DNA from: Aristolochia californica | Taxonomy: Eukaryota; Streptophyta; Magnoliopsida; Piperales; Aristolochiaceae | DNA: 64,000 bases | Direction: 5' to 3' | NCBI GenBank assembly: GCA_029961685.1 | Contig: JARWKL010000015.1 | Span: forward strand, 19,342,801 to 19,406,800 | Shown here: positions 1 to 10,619 of the stretch, piece after piece | Position numbering within the stretch: position 1 is the stretch's first letter | How the letters are laid out: each line of letters opens with the position of its first letter | Translations under genes and position numbers: made by a program | The notes under the pieces: model-generated | Database searches by the model: none | What the model was told of the DNA's origin: nothing | Seen by the model: the letters and a program-made list of their open reading frames with translations, nothing else

Positions 1-2480
1 CCATCCTTGAATAAGGAAGTTGTACACCAAGTAATAAGTTGAGGATTACCAAGGTAACAATTAAGCCCAAGTAAAGGGACCAAGTCAAGAGTGAGTGAGA
101 CCGAGTTAAAAGACTGAGTTACACCAAGTCAATGTTAGACCAATATAACCGAGTCGCAGGAGGAATAGGTAGAGTACTCAGGACCCAGACCAGTATAACA
201 GAGGCAGAGAGCAAGTGGGTCGAGTCAGGCTGACTCGAGTCCGAGTTGACCTGGTCAGGTACCGAGTTGACCTGGTCAGGTACCGAGTCAACTAGATCAA
301 TACTCGTTGGATAATGAGTCAATCCATTAACTGAGCAATATGTGTGGCTCGGGATCAAGTAATAAATTCTGGGTCAAGACCAAGTCGAGTTTGAGTTGAC
401 TCAAGTGGAACAGAACCAGCATGGTCGCTCGTCTCTTCCCTTTCATCAAACACTTGATTTTGTCTCCCCACTAGCCGAATAAGAGTATCACACCGTCTTG
501 CAATGGCGATGTCCAAAAAATTTGTAAGCAGATAACTCGGTGATAATTCGGCGGTAACAGAGATAGCAGTCGTCGAGCCGAGACTTCGTCTTCCAGAAAT
601 AGCAACAAAGCTGGCACAATGGCTGGAATGGTGGAATCAATTCGAAAACAGCAACTTAACAGCAGAATGATCTCATGCCAGCAAAGGAGACAGCCACGAA
701 CTTCTGAAAACAACAACGCAGAAGTGGGACAAAAATCGGACAACGCAGCAGCAGCTTGACCACTTCCAGAAATAAATTAGTGCCAACGAAGCAGAGAGCA
801 ATACCGGCAGTAATGAAATTGCAAGATGACCAGATGACCAGCGAGATTGACGCAGAGATATTTGCTCAGGATAGACGAGACAACTACGAAGACGTATAAC
901 TTGCTAGATATCATGCATATCTTCCAAAGATATGCCAGCAAGTTACGAAGTGGATCAGCAGAGATCAGTAGAATTGAGAGATCAGCAACAGAGATATACC
1001 AGCAATGTCGAAGGTATTCTGACGACGTTGGCAACTTCAGCGCTGGTCGGAAGTTACGGAATACAGAGCAAGTTCCAACCAGGCAGAGAGGAAGGTAAGG
1101 CAACTTTCCAAGATATCAGAAGGCAATCAGCGAGGTCTAGCGAGATCAGCAACGTCCAGAGAGATCAATCCGTAACTGGCCAGATCCGTAATGTGTTAAA
1201 TACGTAAGTTTCGAAAGATAAATCAGCAACCAGTAATCTATAATGTGTTAACCAGAAAATCAGCAATGTCCAGAACAGAGAAGGGAGTCAGAATTCCGGA
1301 TTGAAAGCAGTAAGCCTGTTCTGGAATTTGAGTTGACAAAAGTACTGCCTTCGCTAGAAACAATGGCGTCTCTGCTGAAACTGAGAACGTTGCTGGTGGA
1401 GTAATGGTAGAGCAAGCCGATTCAGATTTTCAAATGACACTGGCTCTTTGGATAGCTACACGGGTGGGTCTGAACCTTCAGCACCTGTTGCATCTATCTC
1501 TGACAGAGCCCGAACAACCAACTGCCCAAAATGCTAAGAGTAGAGAAAGGGAAGATGCATCACCAAAATGCTACTGACACGGAGACGCCGGTATGGGCAA
1601 CAGTCAGATGATGAATACGGAATAACCAAATTTGAATAAAAAATGAACCTATGTGATAGAAGTGTTTGAGTTACAATGGACTCCATTCCCATGGGAGAAG
1701 ACCCAAAATTCGTTATCCTTAATTTCAGAGCAAATTTGGAAAAAAATAAAAGGTGAGAACTCTTTTTAGCAAGAGAGAGAGGGCAGAAACATGAGAAAAA
1801 ATGTAGAATTTTTTATGTTTTGCGCCATTTGATACCATTTGTGAGGTTGATTCTCTAACCTATACAATATATTTGCATCACAGAACTGGTTACAAAGTCT
1901 TTCTTATCCATTTTGTATTCTCCAAGCAATTGGAAGGGGTTATTGAGGTTTTGAGGTGAGCAAAATGTATATTTGCATTGAGGAGTGCGAGGTAAGTTGT
2001 GTTCTCTTCAAGTTCATAATTTTGTTCAAATAAGTTGTAAACCTCAAGTTAAATGTAAAGTCCCAAAAGGAAACACTTTCTTATTCCCCTTATTGGTTTA
2101 AGGCATTGTGCATGGATTTGCCCTGTGGTTTTCCTGTACATTACAGGGTTTTCAATGTGGTCGATTGGTTATACCTTTATAGTTGCGTTTATGCTTTGGG
2201 TACTAAATACTCTCTAGATTGATGTTTAGAATATTTTACTGATCTTATTTCATATTTGCAATTAGTTGACACACAGATGCCAGCACAGCAACAGTTTAAC
2301 GAAGTACACATAACAAACATTTGGTGGAAACAGTAGTGGAGTAAAGAGTAAATTGGAAAAATCGATCCATCTTACACTGGTGGACGCAATAAGCTTGGTG
2401 ATATCTAATATTTCAACCTAATCAATCAGTTAAGAAAGAGTGCAGTTCAAAGCAAAACAACCAGAAAACCTACAAAATAA
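1..2480. other. Unassigned region, no supported gene
   Basis: I see no confident gene here. The first 400 bases are rich in repeated short words (GAGTT, GACC, CAAGTC) and hold a perfect 21-bp tandem pair at 241-261 and 262-282. Around 850-1300 the words CAGCAA and GAGATCAG recur, which suggests decayed low-complexity or retroelement DNA. A protein-like but frameshifted stretch lies at about 1345-1545. The segment 1640-2480 is AT-rich with no coding signal. If the exon at 2560-2746 is real, this region would be part of its first intron. Confidence 0.4.
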
Positions 2481-2559
2481 CAGTAACCCAGGAAATGATA
2501 TGCTACTACCATTTAACCAGATATAGGAAACGAGAGGAGAAAAACCAAGAAGGAAGTAC

Positions 2560-2746
2560 CATTTGATTCGTTTTCGTTCTCCTGACTCCGACAACAAACC
2601 TCATGCCATCTCTTGACCGAGCCCCGGCGCCTCTGCAACCTCGTGAGATTAAACTCGCAGCAGAAAAAGCTCGATTTTCGTCTAAGATTCTTGTTGCTGC
2701 CTGGAAATAGCAAGATACCGGATTTCGGAAGCTGCAAAGACGCCAT
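2560..2746 (-). CDS. Possible first exon of a plastid-targeted protein (partial gene)
   Basis: An ATG at 2746 opens a 62-codon reading frame beginning MASLQLPKSG. It is followed at 2559 by a GT donor (AATG|GTACTT). The N-terminus is rich in Ser, Arg, Lys and Leu and almost free of acidic residues until its end (about residue 55), as in chloroplast transit peptides. The upstream 250 bases are pyrimidine- and purine-patterned like a plant 5' leader. I cannot find a second exon between 1 and 2500, so the rest would lie beyond the left edge after a long intron. The product is not recognised. It could also be a chance open frame. Confidence 0.35.
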
Positions 2747-3990
2747 TTCTTTTCAACCAGAGAAAGGAAGTCCGAGGGTCAATCGAATGAGAAGTTCATA
2801 GCTTTGGAGGAGATATAAGAGAAGCAGATATAACTCGAGTGCCGCAGCTTTTTCTTTCTTCTGCTCGTATCCTTTTGTTGCGTGTTCGATCATAGCCACA
2901 AATTGGTGTGCAACAGAGACAGTTTTTTCTCTCCTTTACCTCCTCTCTCGTCCCTCCCTCAAAAGTATACGAAATTAAACTACCAGTAATTATGAACTTC
3001 GAAGAATCTGAGTGCAAAAATCTTCGCAGTTAACATGTATTCTACTTTTAACGATTGATAAGAGTAATATAATTCTGTTTGTTTCTTTGATATGATAACC
3101 ATGAGATTAACTCCCCCAGAGAGTGGCTAAATGAGGGTCTTGAGATTAACAACCCTTTATGGATTCTGTCATTTTCTTATAAACTTGTACTCTCTCTCTA
3201 ATTAAAGACATCAAATTTCTTTTTTTTTCTCCCTTGTGCCTGTTATAAATTGGGCTTCTGGACATTGTATATTGTTCAAAGGGAGGATAAAAAGCTTTGT
3301 AGTCCTTGACTCTTTAATTACTCAACCTTTCTCATACATGAGTACAAGGAGGCAAAATGCACATAAAAAGATTGACAAGTTATTATTATTTATCAGTTAT
3401 TACATGAGAGAGCAATTCATGAAATCTGTAGTCAATTTGTAATTCGTGTTCAAAACGGAGAACGAACAGGCTAAAGTCTAAAATAACGGAGATTTGAAGG
3501 AAGACCATAATTGAAAAGGACTGTAAACAGAATTACGAATTATCAACTCATTTGAATTGAAATTCCAAACTGGGAATTTGAATACGTTTCAAAATTCATT
3601 GCAAGTAGCGTAAAGGAAAAGGCTAGGCGTAGATCAGTTTGGGCTTGACCCGGATGGTACCAAATCTGAAATCATAGAAGTTATCGTCCCAGACGGACCT
3701 CCAATCTCAAGTCGGAACGCCTGGTTCTCCACGAGCTTCAGCCTTACGACCGTTGATTCAAAGGGCCGGCGTCAAAAGGTCAACTTAAACCAAAGACTGC
3801 TTAAGTTTTACTTTTTTTTATAAAAAAATCTTTGCAAAATGAAAGGCGCGTTAAAGTCCGCAACTTCACTTGCTTTTCGGCAACAGACCCTAGCAGGTGG
3901 AAGATGGTGAGCGAGGTTGGGGTTGGCGCAGGATAAGGGAGACGGCATTCTGCGTTGAGGTAGCGGATTCTCTTAGATCGGTGGACGTGG

Positions 3991-5601
3991 ATGGGCCAGT
4001 CGGCTTCTTCCATTCCATCGGCTCCGTCTAACCGGACGCTGACGAGCTCCATGTCGTCGGTGCCGGCGGTGAGGCCTGTCTTAGAGGAGAGACCAGTGGT
4101 AGAGGAACGTATCCTGCCTTTTGGAGAGGAGGATGAGGGTCATCGGGATTATATTTCGGATCTACCGGATGAGTGTCTTGCCTGTGTCTTCCACTCGCTT
4201 GGCTCTGGTGCCCGGAAGCAATGCTCCCTTGTTTGCCGGCGGTGGCTTCGGGTCGAGGGGCAGTCGCGCCACCGCATCTCTCTCGATGCGAAAGCTGATC
4301 TTTTCCACGTTATTCCCGATCTTTTTGAACGATTCGATTCGGTGTCGAAGCTCGCACTCAAATGCGATCGGCGATCGATCAGCATCGGCGACGAAGCGCT
4401 GGAGTTAATCTCGAAACTTTGTCCTAATCTCACCAGACTCAAGCTCCGGGCTTGCAGGGAGCTGACGGATGCCGGCATGGCGGCCTTTGCGCACAACGCT
4501 AAACACCTGAAGAAGCTCTCGTGTGGCTCCTGCACTTTCGGCTCCAAGGGCGTGAACGCGGTGCTGGATCACTGCGCTGTTTTGGAGGAGCTCTCAGTTA
4601 AGCGTCTCCGGGGATTGACAGACGGGGCCGCTGCGGAGCCAATCGGACCCGGTGCCGCTGCGCTGTCTCTGAAGACTATTTGTCTTAAAGAGCTCTACAA
4701 CGGCCAGTGCTTTGGGCCCGTCATAGCGGGCTCTAGAAATCTTAGAACCTTGAAGCTCTTCCGCTGCTCCGGCGACTGGGATAAGCTGCTTGAACTGATA
4801 GCAGTTCGTGTGACTGGATTGGTGGAGATCCACCTCGAGCGTCTTCAGGTCAGCGATCGTGGCCTTTCCACCATCTCCAACTGCGTAGATCTGGAGATTT
4901 TGCACCTTGTGAAGACGCCTGAGTGCACCAACGCGGGGCTCATTTCTGTCGCTGATCGGTGCAAGCTTCTTCGGAAGCTTCATATTGATGGGTGGAAGAC
5001 GAATCGGATTGGGGATGATGGATTGATTGCTGTAGCTAAGCGATGTCCGAACTTGCAAGAGCTTGTTTTAATAGGTGTGAACCCAACATCGAGCAGTTTA
5101 GGGCTTCTAGCGAGCAATTGTCAAAATCTTGAAAGGTTAGCTTTGTGCGGAAGCGAGACTATTGGGGATGCGGAAATCTCTTGCATTGCAGCGAAATGTG
5201 TAGCCTTGAGGAAACTGTGTATCAAGGGGTGTCCAGTCTCGGATCATGGGATGGAAGCTTTGGCGGGCGGATGTCCTAATTTGGTGAAGGTGAAGGTTAA
5301 AAAATGCCGAGGGGTGACATGCGAGGGTGCTGATTGGCTAAGGGCAAGCAGGGGATCTCTAGCGGTTAATCTTGATACCGGAGTGATCGAACCACTGGAT
5401 GCAAGTACCAGCGATGGGGGTGTACAGGAAAATGGAGCGGACCACTTAATACCAGCAGTTGACCAGGTTGATCTGCCGTCAAGTAGTAGTGGCCGATCTA
5501 CATTGTCCAAGGCGAGGATGAGCCTTTTTGCAGGGAGGAATTTTATGGTCTGCACTCTCAGGAGGTGGTCAAACACTAGCAACAATGCTCACAAAACTTA
5601 G
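3991..5601 (+). CDS. SKIP2: F-box/LRR protein, SKIP2/VFB family (SCF E3 ligase substrate receptor)
   Basis: Single-exon 536-residue gene. The F-box lies at about residues 54-95 (YISDLPDECLACVF, then CSLVCRRWLRVEGQSR); it binds SKP1/ASK in an SCF ubiquitin ligase. Residues 115-450 are cysteine-containing leucine-rich repeats (LKLRACRELTDAGMAAF, LHIDGWK, LALCGSETIGDAEISCIAAK, LCIKGCPVSDHGMEAL), the substrate-binding arc. Length and order match Arabidopsis VFB1-4/SKIP2 (about 520-550 aa), which act redundantly in auxin-related and lateral-root growth. The tail is Ser-rich and unstructured. The ATG at 3991 is chosen because MGQSAS is conserved in the family; Gly2 with Ser6 would fit an N-myristoylation signal (inference). 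The frame is undamaged. The nearest upstream gene is the possible exon at 2.6 kb on the other strand. Which of the four family members it corresponds to cannot be told. Confidence 0.93.
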   Translation: MGQSASSIPSAPSNRTLTSSMSSVPAVRPVLEERPVVEERILPFGEEDEGHRDYISDLPDECLACVFHSLGSGARKQCSLVCRRWLRVEGQSRHRISLDAKADLFHVIPDLFERFDSVSKLALKCDRRSISIGDEALELISKLCPNLTRLKLRACRELTDAGMAAFAHNAKHLKKLSCGSCTFGSKGVNAVLDHCAVLEELSVKRLRGLTDGAAAEPIGPGAAALSLKTICLKELYNGQCFGPVIAGSRNLRTLKLFRCSGDWDKLLELIAVRVTGLVEIHLERLQVSDRGLSTISNCVDLEILHLVKTPECTNAGLISVADRCKLLRKLHIDGWKTNRIGDDGLIAVAKRCPNLQELVLIGVNPTSSSLGLLASNCQNLERLALCGSETIGDAEISCIAAKCVALRKLCIKGCPVSDHGMEALAGGCPNLVKVKVKKCRGVTCEGADWLRASRGSLAVNLDTGVIEPLDASTSDGGVQENGADHLIPAVDQVDLPSSSSGRSTLSKARMSLFAGRNFMVCTLRRWSNTSNNAHKT

Positions 5602-6370
5602 AGTTTGTAGCGATTATGGGAAAAAAAATGGAAAGATACGAAGAGGCCACTGTTACTTGTTTTCTGTTGTGCCAAAATCCATTGCTTACTTTATCTGTCT
5701 GTGCCCCAGGAAATTTGGTTAAATCTTTTCCTTGGAAATTACAGCATCAAGACATAGTTCTGTATTCTCTTACTTCTTTTCTTTGTCTACTTTGTGCACT
5801 TTTGCCTTTAATCTTTTTTAAGTTGAAAATACTCTGCCTGCTTTTATGTTAAGGTAGTTTTCTCATTCACTGTAGCCTGCTATCTGATTGGGTTCTGTGT
5901 TCGTGATCTCGATGAAAGGATGCTTGATGTATTTGTTCCTCTTTCTGTCATGTCTTCTTATTGATTGAAATAGCTACGCATGGAAAGAACTTCTTTTAAC
6001 CATTTATCAAAGTGATCATGGCAATAAGAATTTTTATTACTATGAGTTGGCAATAAGAATTACTAATACTATGAGCATATGGATACACTTTCTCATTTAT
6101 TTCTGGTAGACTGCAGAAAATAATGCATACAATAAAGTGGCTCATGATTAGCTTGGGCAATGAGACCGAGTTTGAGCAACAAGCTCTCAGAGGAGCACAT
6201 GCTTCTTGTGCCTGAGAAATTTTGTATCTTTTAGCCTAAATAGTTGTTTCTGGTTTTAAGACTCTCTGGATCCATAATCTTCTAGCTTGATGAAGCCTTG
6301 TAATTGGAGAATACTTGTGTCTATGCTGCAAACTACATCCCGAGCAAAAAACTGACTGATGGTTCGGTTA
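5602..6370 (+). other. 3' flank of the F-box gene
   Basis: T-rich sequence after the stop, compatible with a 3'UTR to roughly 5860 and AT-rich intergenic DNA beyond. There is no coding signal and no clear polyadenylation site that I can fix. Confidence 0.4.
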
Positions 6371-7145
6371 ACTGTCAATGTTCGTAAAAAGAAAAGTAGT
6401 TTGGTCATTGGCACAAATTCTTACAAGGGTTTTGCTTCCAAAGCCTTTTAATTTTGAGATGCTCTTTGTTCTAAAGAACCTTATTGTCCACTTGTATGAT
6501 AGGAACCCTAATGGTGAGAGTTCCTTATCTTTTCTAAAAGTGAAAGGAAGAATTGAGAATGAGAGGTTAAGAGGTTGGAATAAGAGAGGAGAAGAAGAAA
6601 GAAGTTTAGTGGAGGAAGAGAGGGAGATAGAGAGAGATCTTGAAGGAAAAGAGAGAAGAAGAGAGGAGAAAGATGGGGGAGGTGCTAGGCACGAATTTGA
6701 GAGGGGAAAGAGAGATTTGGAAAAAAGTTTGACTGATTTTTTTTTCAACCAACACCCCTATTTATACTTTTTCCTATGCATTATTTGGGAAACTCCTCGA
6801 TCAATTAGGGTTCCCTTATTATATAATTTAAAGAGAGATCCGAGGAGATTGAGATATTATATAAATCTAAGAGAGATCTAGGAATTTAAAAGAGTACATC
6901 AGTCAAAAGAAAAATTCTTTCTATTCTAACAAGATTCAATATTCTTCAAGAAAGGTAAGTTTGACTCCAGCTTTGACCAGCCCCTTGAGGGGTAAATTTA
7001 CTTTTTTACCGTTGAGCTCCTATTTTCTAGTATGTGACACCACTTTCTAATTTTTGGGTGGTGCCACTTTCTATTTTCTTTCTTCTTTCTTTTCTTTTTC
7101 TTCTTCTTTTCCTCTTCTTCTCTTCTTCTTCGTTGGGGGTAATTT
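6371..7145. repeat. LTR-like purine/pyrimidine-rich segment
   Basis: A long purine-rich run (about 6540-6730) lies next to sequence resembling a plant LTR leader (CCCTATTTATAC, GGGTTCCCTTATTATATAA). It is followed by a pyrimidine-rich block at 7075-7135. Open frames through the purine run (both strands) are low-complexity and not credible proteins. I infer a decayed LTR, possibly linked to the broken coding-like fragment just to the right. No terminal pair or target duplication was identified. Confidence 0.25.
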
Positions 7146-7297
7146 TGGGTCTCTTATCATTATAGCTTGAGATATTTTCTTTTGGATTGAGCCTTTGGCT
7201 TGATGGTCATATTGGGCAGTTTTTTAACTTTTGGTGTGAACTGTTGCTTGCTGGTACCCTAAAATTGCTATTGCCTTTAGAGAGAAGCTTGGCTCAA

Positions 7298-7705
7298 TGC
7301 CTAATTCAAACCTAAAGTTTGGTAAGATCTACAGGGCATATACTGCAGGTTCTCATTCTGTCCCCTTAAAGTCATCTCAAGTTCAATCCTTTGCCCCAAG
7401 CTAAGCAGCATCACTTTACCTCTTTGGTAGGATTTATCCGATCTCTTGACTGAGGCTTCAGTTTCAAGCTCATGTAATTTTCCCCGGAATACTTTGTACC
7501 GATCTTCGGTTATTTGATCAAGCTTGTGGTTGAGATACCAATTTTTCACTGCTTATCTAGTTTCTAACATTATCTTATTGGCTGCTTGGTCTAACTGTAG
7601 TTTACCCTCTGTAGTTTGACAGAGGTTGCACTCAGGCACATATTGTTCTTCATTTGGTAGAATAGGCAGAGTATGTGACGCATCTACTAGTGAATATCAA
7701 GTTCT
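7298..7705 (-). pseudogene. Broken coding-like fragment, family not recognised
   Basis: On the minus strand a frame of about 135 codons is interrupted by a single TAA near 7553. Before the stop it reads hydrophilic sequence with a CNLC motif (YVPECNLCQTTEGKLQLDQA). After the stop it continues in the same frame (NWYLNHKLDQITEDRYKVF, then GKLHELETEASVKRSDKSY). The composition is protein-like (charged, helical, coiled-coil tendency) rather than low-complexity. No ATG opens it. It may be a remnant of a retrotransposon gag/polyprotein or of a host gene exon. Confidence 0.3.
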
Positions 7706-7749
7706 AACTTCCTGCTCTCTTCTCTGTTGACAAGTCCAAGGATTCAAGC

Positions 7750-9800
7750 TCTATAGGTGTTAGAGATAGCAACTGGCAGATAATTATGGCAGAGGGCTTT
7801 AGCCTGGATGTGAACTGTAATTTCCAGCGTTATTACCAAGATCTAGTAGGTATTGGCATGAGCATGATTCTATTTAATAGTTATTAACATGTGAAAACTT
7901 GTGATTCTTTTCAAGATTAGTTCAAAATTCACAAATCATTGCATGAGATGATATGGTGTCCGAGTTCAAAAAGGTCATGCAGTTTTATTAGGTACAGCAG
8001 TGAAATAAATTTCTTGGAATTTTCGTCTTTGTTGCATGAACTTGAATGGCTACAGTGTTTTGTGTTCTTGACTGGGTTAGCAGTAACAAAATTTAACATT
8101 GACTATTGGTACCGAATGGCAGAACAGCTGACTTCTACACTGCCATGTGATATCCATTGTAATTTCTGTTCTTGCATCAACATGTTCTACCATTCAGGCA
8201 GTGGTCATCCTCTGGAAGTTCTCAATTTACATCACATTTTTTTCTCCTCCTTCCCCTCTCCTCCCTCCCCGTTCCCAGCAAAAGTCATTCTGCATTTGGT
8301 GTGGTGGATTTCTTATCTGAATCTAAGTAGTTTCTTATGTTGCTTATGCCGTCTTAGTACCTTTTCCAGCAAATATTGGAGATACATTTCTAGTAAAAAT
8401 ACGTTTTCAGGGACTCTTGACTGTTTTTTGTTTTCTGGAAACACTTATCTAGGTAGAATGTTTTACTTGAAAAATTATATAATATTTCAATTAAGATGGG
8501 CCGGAAAATTTTATGAAATTTTTTTGATTAAATATTTGTCAATTGATGTCGTAATATTTTTTTTGCACGAAACAATTTTGTATTTAATATTTTATTTTAC
8601 TAAAAATTTATGGGATAAACATGATAATGTATGAGATTGATTATTAAAAAATTTCATGTGATTTCTTATTAAGACACTAGTAGAATTTTATCTTTAACGT
8701 TTCTTGTAAATGTGTATCCTAGGAAAAATATTTCTAGTTTTTGTCGGAATATAAATTTCCAGCCAGGGGTACTAATGGGTCTGAATTTTGGATTTCAATT
8801 CTTATTCAAGAAAAAAGCATTAGAAACATTCGTAATTGCTCTCTTTAGGCACCAAAATCTTTTAGGCGCACAGGATCATAAAGGCCAACAAATCAAATTC
8901 ATGATCATGAGGAGCGATAGTATGCTCGATATTTCTAAATAAGTTTTTTTATTTCGGTATTTTTTAAATGTTAGGGTTTGGTTTAGGGAGGCAAATGGGT
9001 CAAGTTGAGATAGATGTCTTCATGTAGGGGCATTTTTGTCAAAAATCATAGAATCGGAATTTTAAAAAAATTATTGTAAAATGGTAATATCACTAATATT
9101 TCATAATTCATAGCTAGATTTTCCTGCTACCTGCTTTTATAAAAAAAAAAAACCATAATGTTTTTCCAAAATATAATCTGACTCTGATAATTTAAATCAC
9201 ATGGGTTATCGGGTGATTCAATATTACTAGTCTTACGGGGAAACCTATTATATATAGGTCACTTTGGAATACATATACTAAAATTTGAAGACAAACACTC
9301 ACTTTTAATTATATCTGAATTTAGAAAAATTCACCACCATTAGTGACTATATACTCAGATTAGTTTTACTAGAACTGATTTCATTTTCAGTATCACCGGA
9401 TTTTTTAAAGCTTCGTCTTTGTAAGCGTCATGTGACTCACTAAAATATTCTTTAGATCAGAATCCCCCTCATGATAGAACCAGACAGCGGTCCATCTGGT
9501 ATTTCTCAATTCCTGCAAGAACACTAGCAGTGTCAGGCTTTGTCCAAGTGAGAAACTGATGATAATGGAAGACTGAAACTCCGATGCACAGGAAGTATTA
9601 GCCAGTCCAGTCCCGCAGCAAGATTCTCAGTAGGAACATTTATTACTCGACGGAAGCTGGTTGGATTCTGGAAAGAAACTCGGTTGGAAATCACAACAGA
9701 GGAATGAATGTTTGAACGTTTCTTCTGTTCGTTTTTTCACAAACAGCCATCAAATACAGATCGGAGACTGCTTACCCAAGAACAAGCTACAAAAAGAAGT
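7750..9800. other. AT-rich intergenic DNA
   Basis: No gene, RNA or clear repeat seen. The stretch 7939-8634 is open in one plus-strand frame, but its translation is Phe/Tyr/Leu-rich with no family signal, as expected from T-rich DNA. Confidence 0.4.
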
Positions 9801-9804
9801 TTCA

Positions 9805-9976
9805 ATTTATAGTTTCTCATCCAGATCAGTGGAATCTAAACCAAACCAGACATGACATCTTCCAAACTGACAATTCTATCTTCGATACCCATTTATAGTT
9901 TCTCATCCAGATCAGTGGAATCAAAACCAAACCAGACATGACATCTTCCAAACTGACAATTCTATCTTCGATACCC
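9805..9976. repeat. 86-bp tandem duplication
   Basis: Two adjacent copies, 9805-9890 and 9891-9976, both beginning ATTTATAGTTTCTCATCCAG and ending TTCGATACCC. They differ by about one base (CTAAACC versus CAAAACC). It lies about 200 bp downstream of the DUF3511 stop codon, probably in its 3' flank. Confidence 0.9.
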
Positions 9977-10171
9977 ATATCTCCCCTTTTACTTTAAGGG
10001 TCCAGCCTTTTGCTTCACCCATCCATATCCTATCTATCTTCTTCAAGGAAAACCCAGTTCCCTACAACCGATCTTCTTTACAAGCAATTATTTTTCTTAT
10101 TAGAAAAGAAAAACAAGTAACACAAAAAAAAAAAAAAACCTGTCGAAGAACATTGTTTTCTAGATTACAGC

Positions 10172-10435
10172 TCAAACACCATAACGGATGTCGCTGAACT
10201 TGGACTTGATCCACTTGACGCTGCTTCTGACAGAAGACTTGACCTTCCCTTCTACAGTGAAGACATTGTAAGCAGCGATCCTCTTCTTCCTTTTGAGCTC
10301 CGAATCGCCGGAGGCGGCGAACCCTTGTCCCTTGCTACTCGGACCATTAAAACTGTATGATTTTGATCTGTCATCGAAGCCGAAGCTGCCGGAGAATGAC
10401 GACGAGTACTCCGGAAAAGATCTGCTCTTCTCCAT
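10172..10435 (-). CDS. DUF3511-domain small protein
   Basis: Single-exon gene of 87 residues. The conserved DUF3511 block fills the C-terminal half (LKRKKRIAAYNVFTVEG, then KSSVRSSVKWIKSKF, ending FSDIRYGV). The N-terminal half is Ser/Phe/Gly-rich (SRSFPEYSSSF), as in Arabidopsis members of this plant-only family, whose function is unknown. The start at 10435 (MEKSRS) is chosen over an ATG at 10612. It matches family length, and a TATA-like motif at 10517-10523 would place transcription start just upstream of it. The residues added by the longer start look like untranslated leader. The protein is very basic near the C-terminus and has no signal peptide or membrane segment. Confidence 0.85.
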   Translation of the reverse strand: MEKSRSFPEYSSSFSGSFGFDDRSKSYSFNGPSSKGQGFAASGDSELKRKKRIAAYNVFTVEGKVKSSVRSSVKWIKSKFSDIRYGV

Positions 10436-10516
10436 AGGGGGAGGAGATGAATAGTCTGATTGATAGAGATGGCAAGAATGAAACAACCCAACAAGGGAGT
10501 ATGCGTTTGTGCTGAC

Positions 10517-10523
10517 ATAAATA
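10517..10523 (-). promoter_or_regulatory. TATA-box-like element of the DUF3511 gene
   Basis: On the minus strand the sequence reads CTATTTATG, about 82 bases before the ATG at 10435. This spacing would give a short 5' leader of about 50 bases. It also argues against the upstream ATG at 10612, which lies before this element. Confidence 0.45.
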
Positions 10524-10619
10524 GAGGGAGGATGTGAGAGCGGACACGCAGCGGCAAACACCAGAAAAGTCGACCATAAAATCGACTGCGTCTTTTCCGT
10601 GAATTTCATCAACGCAAGT

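Noticed and set aside
4149..5585. Minus-strand open frames of 113-154 codons under the F-box gene
   Set aside because: They are shadows of the GC-rich F-box coding sequence and have no family resemblance.
6378..6881. 167-codon open frame on the plus strand and its minus-strand counterpart
   Set aside because: It is mostly a purine-rich run giving Glu/Arg repeats, or Ser/Leu/Pro on the other strand. There is no family signal, and it looks like LTR or low-complexity DNA.
10436..10612. N-terminal extension of the DUF3511 protein from the ATG at 10612
   Set aside because: It would begin upstream of the TATA-like element and adds about 59 residues not seen in the family.
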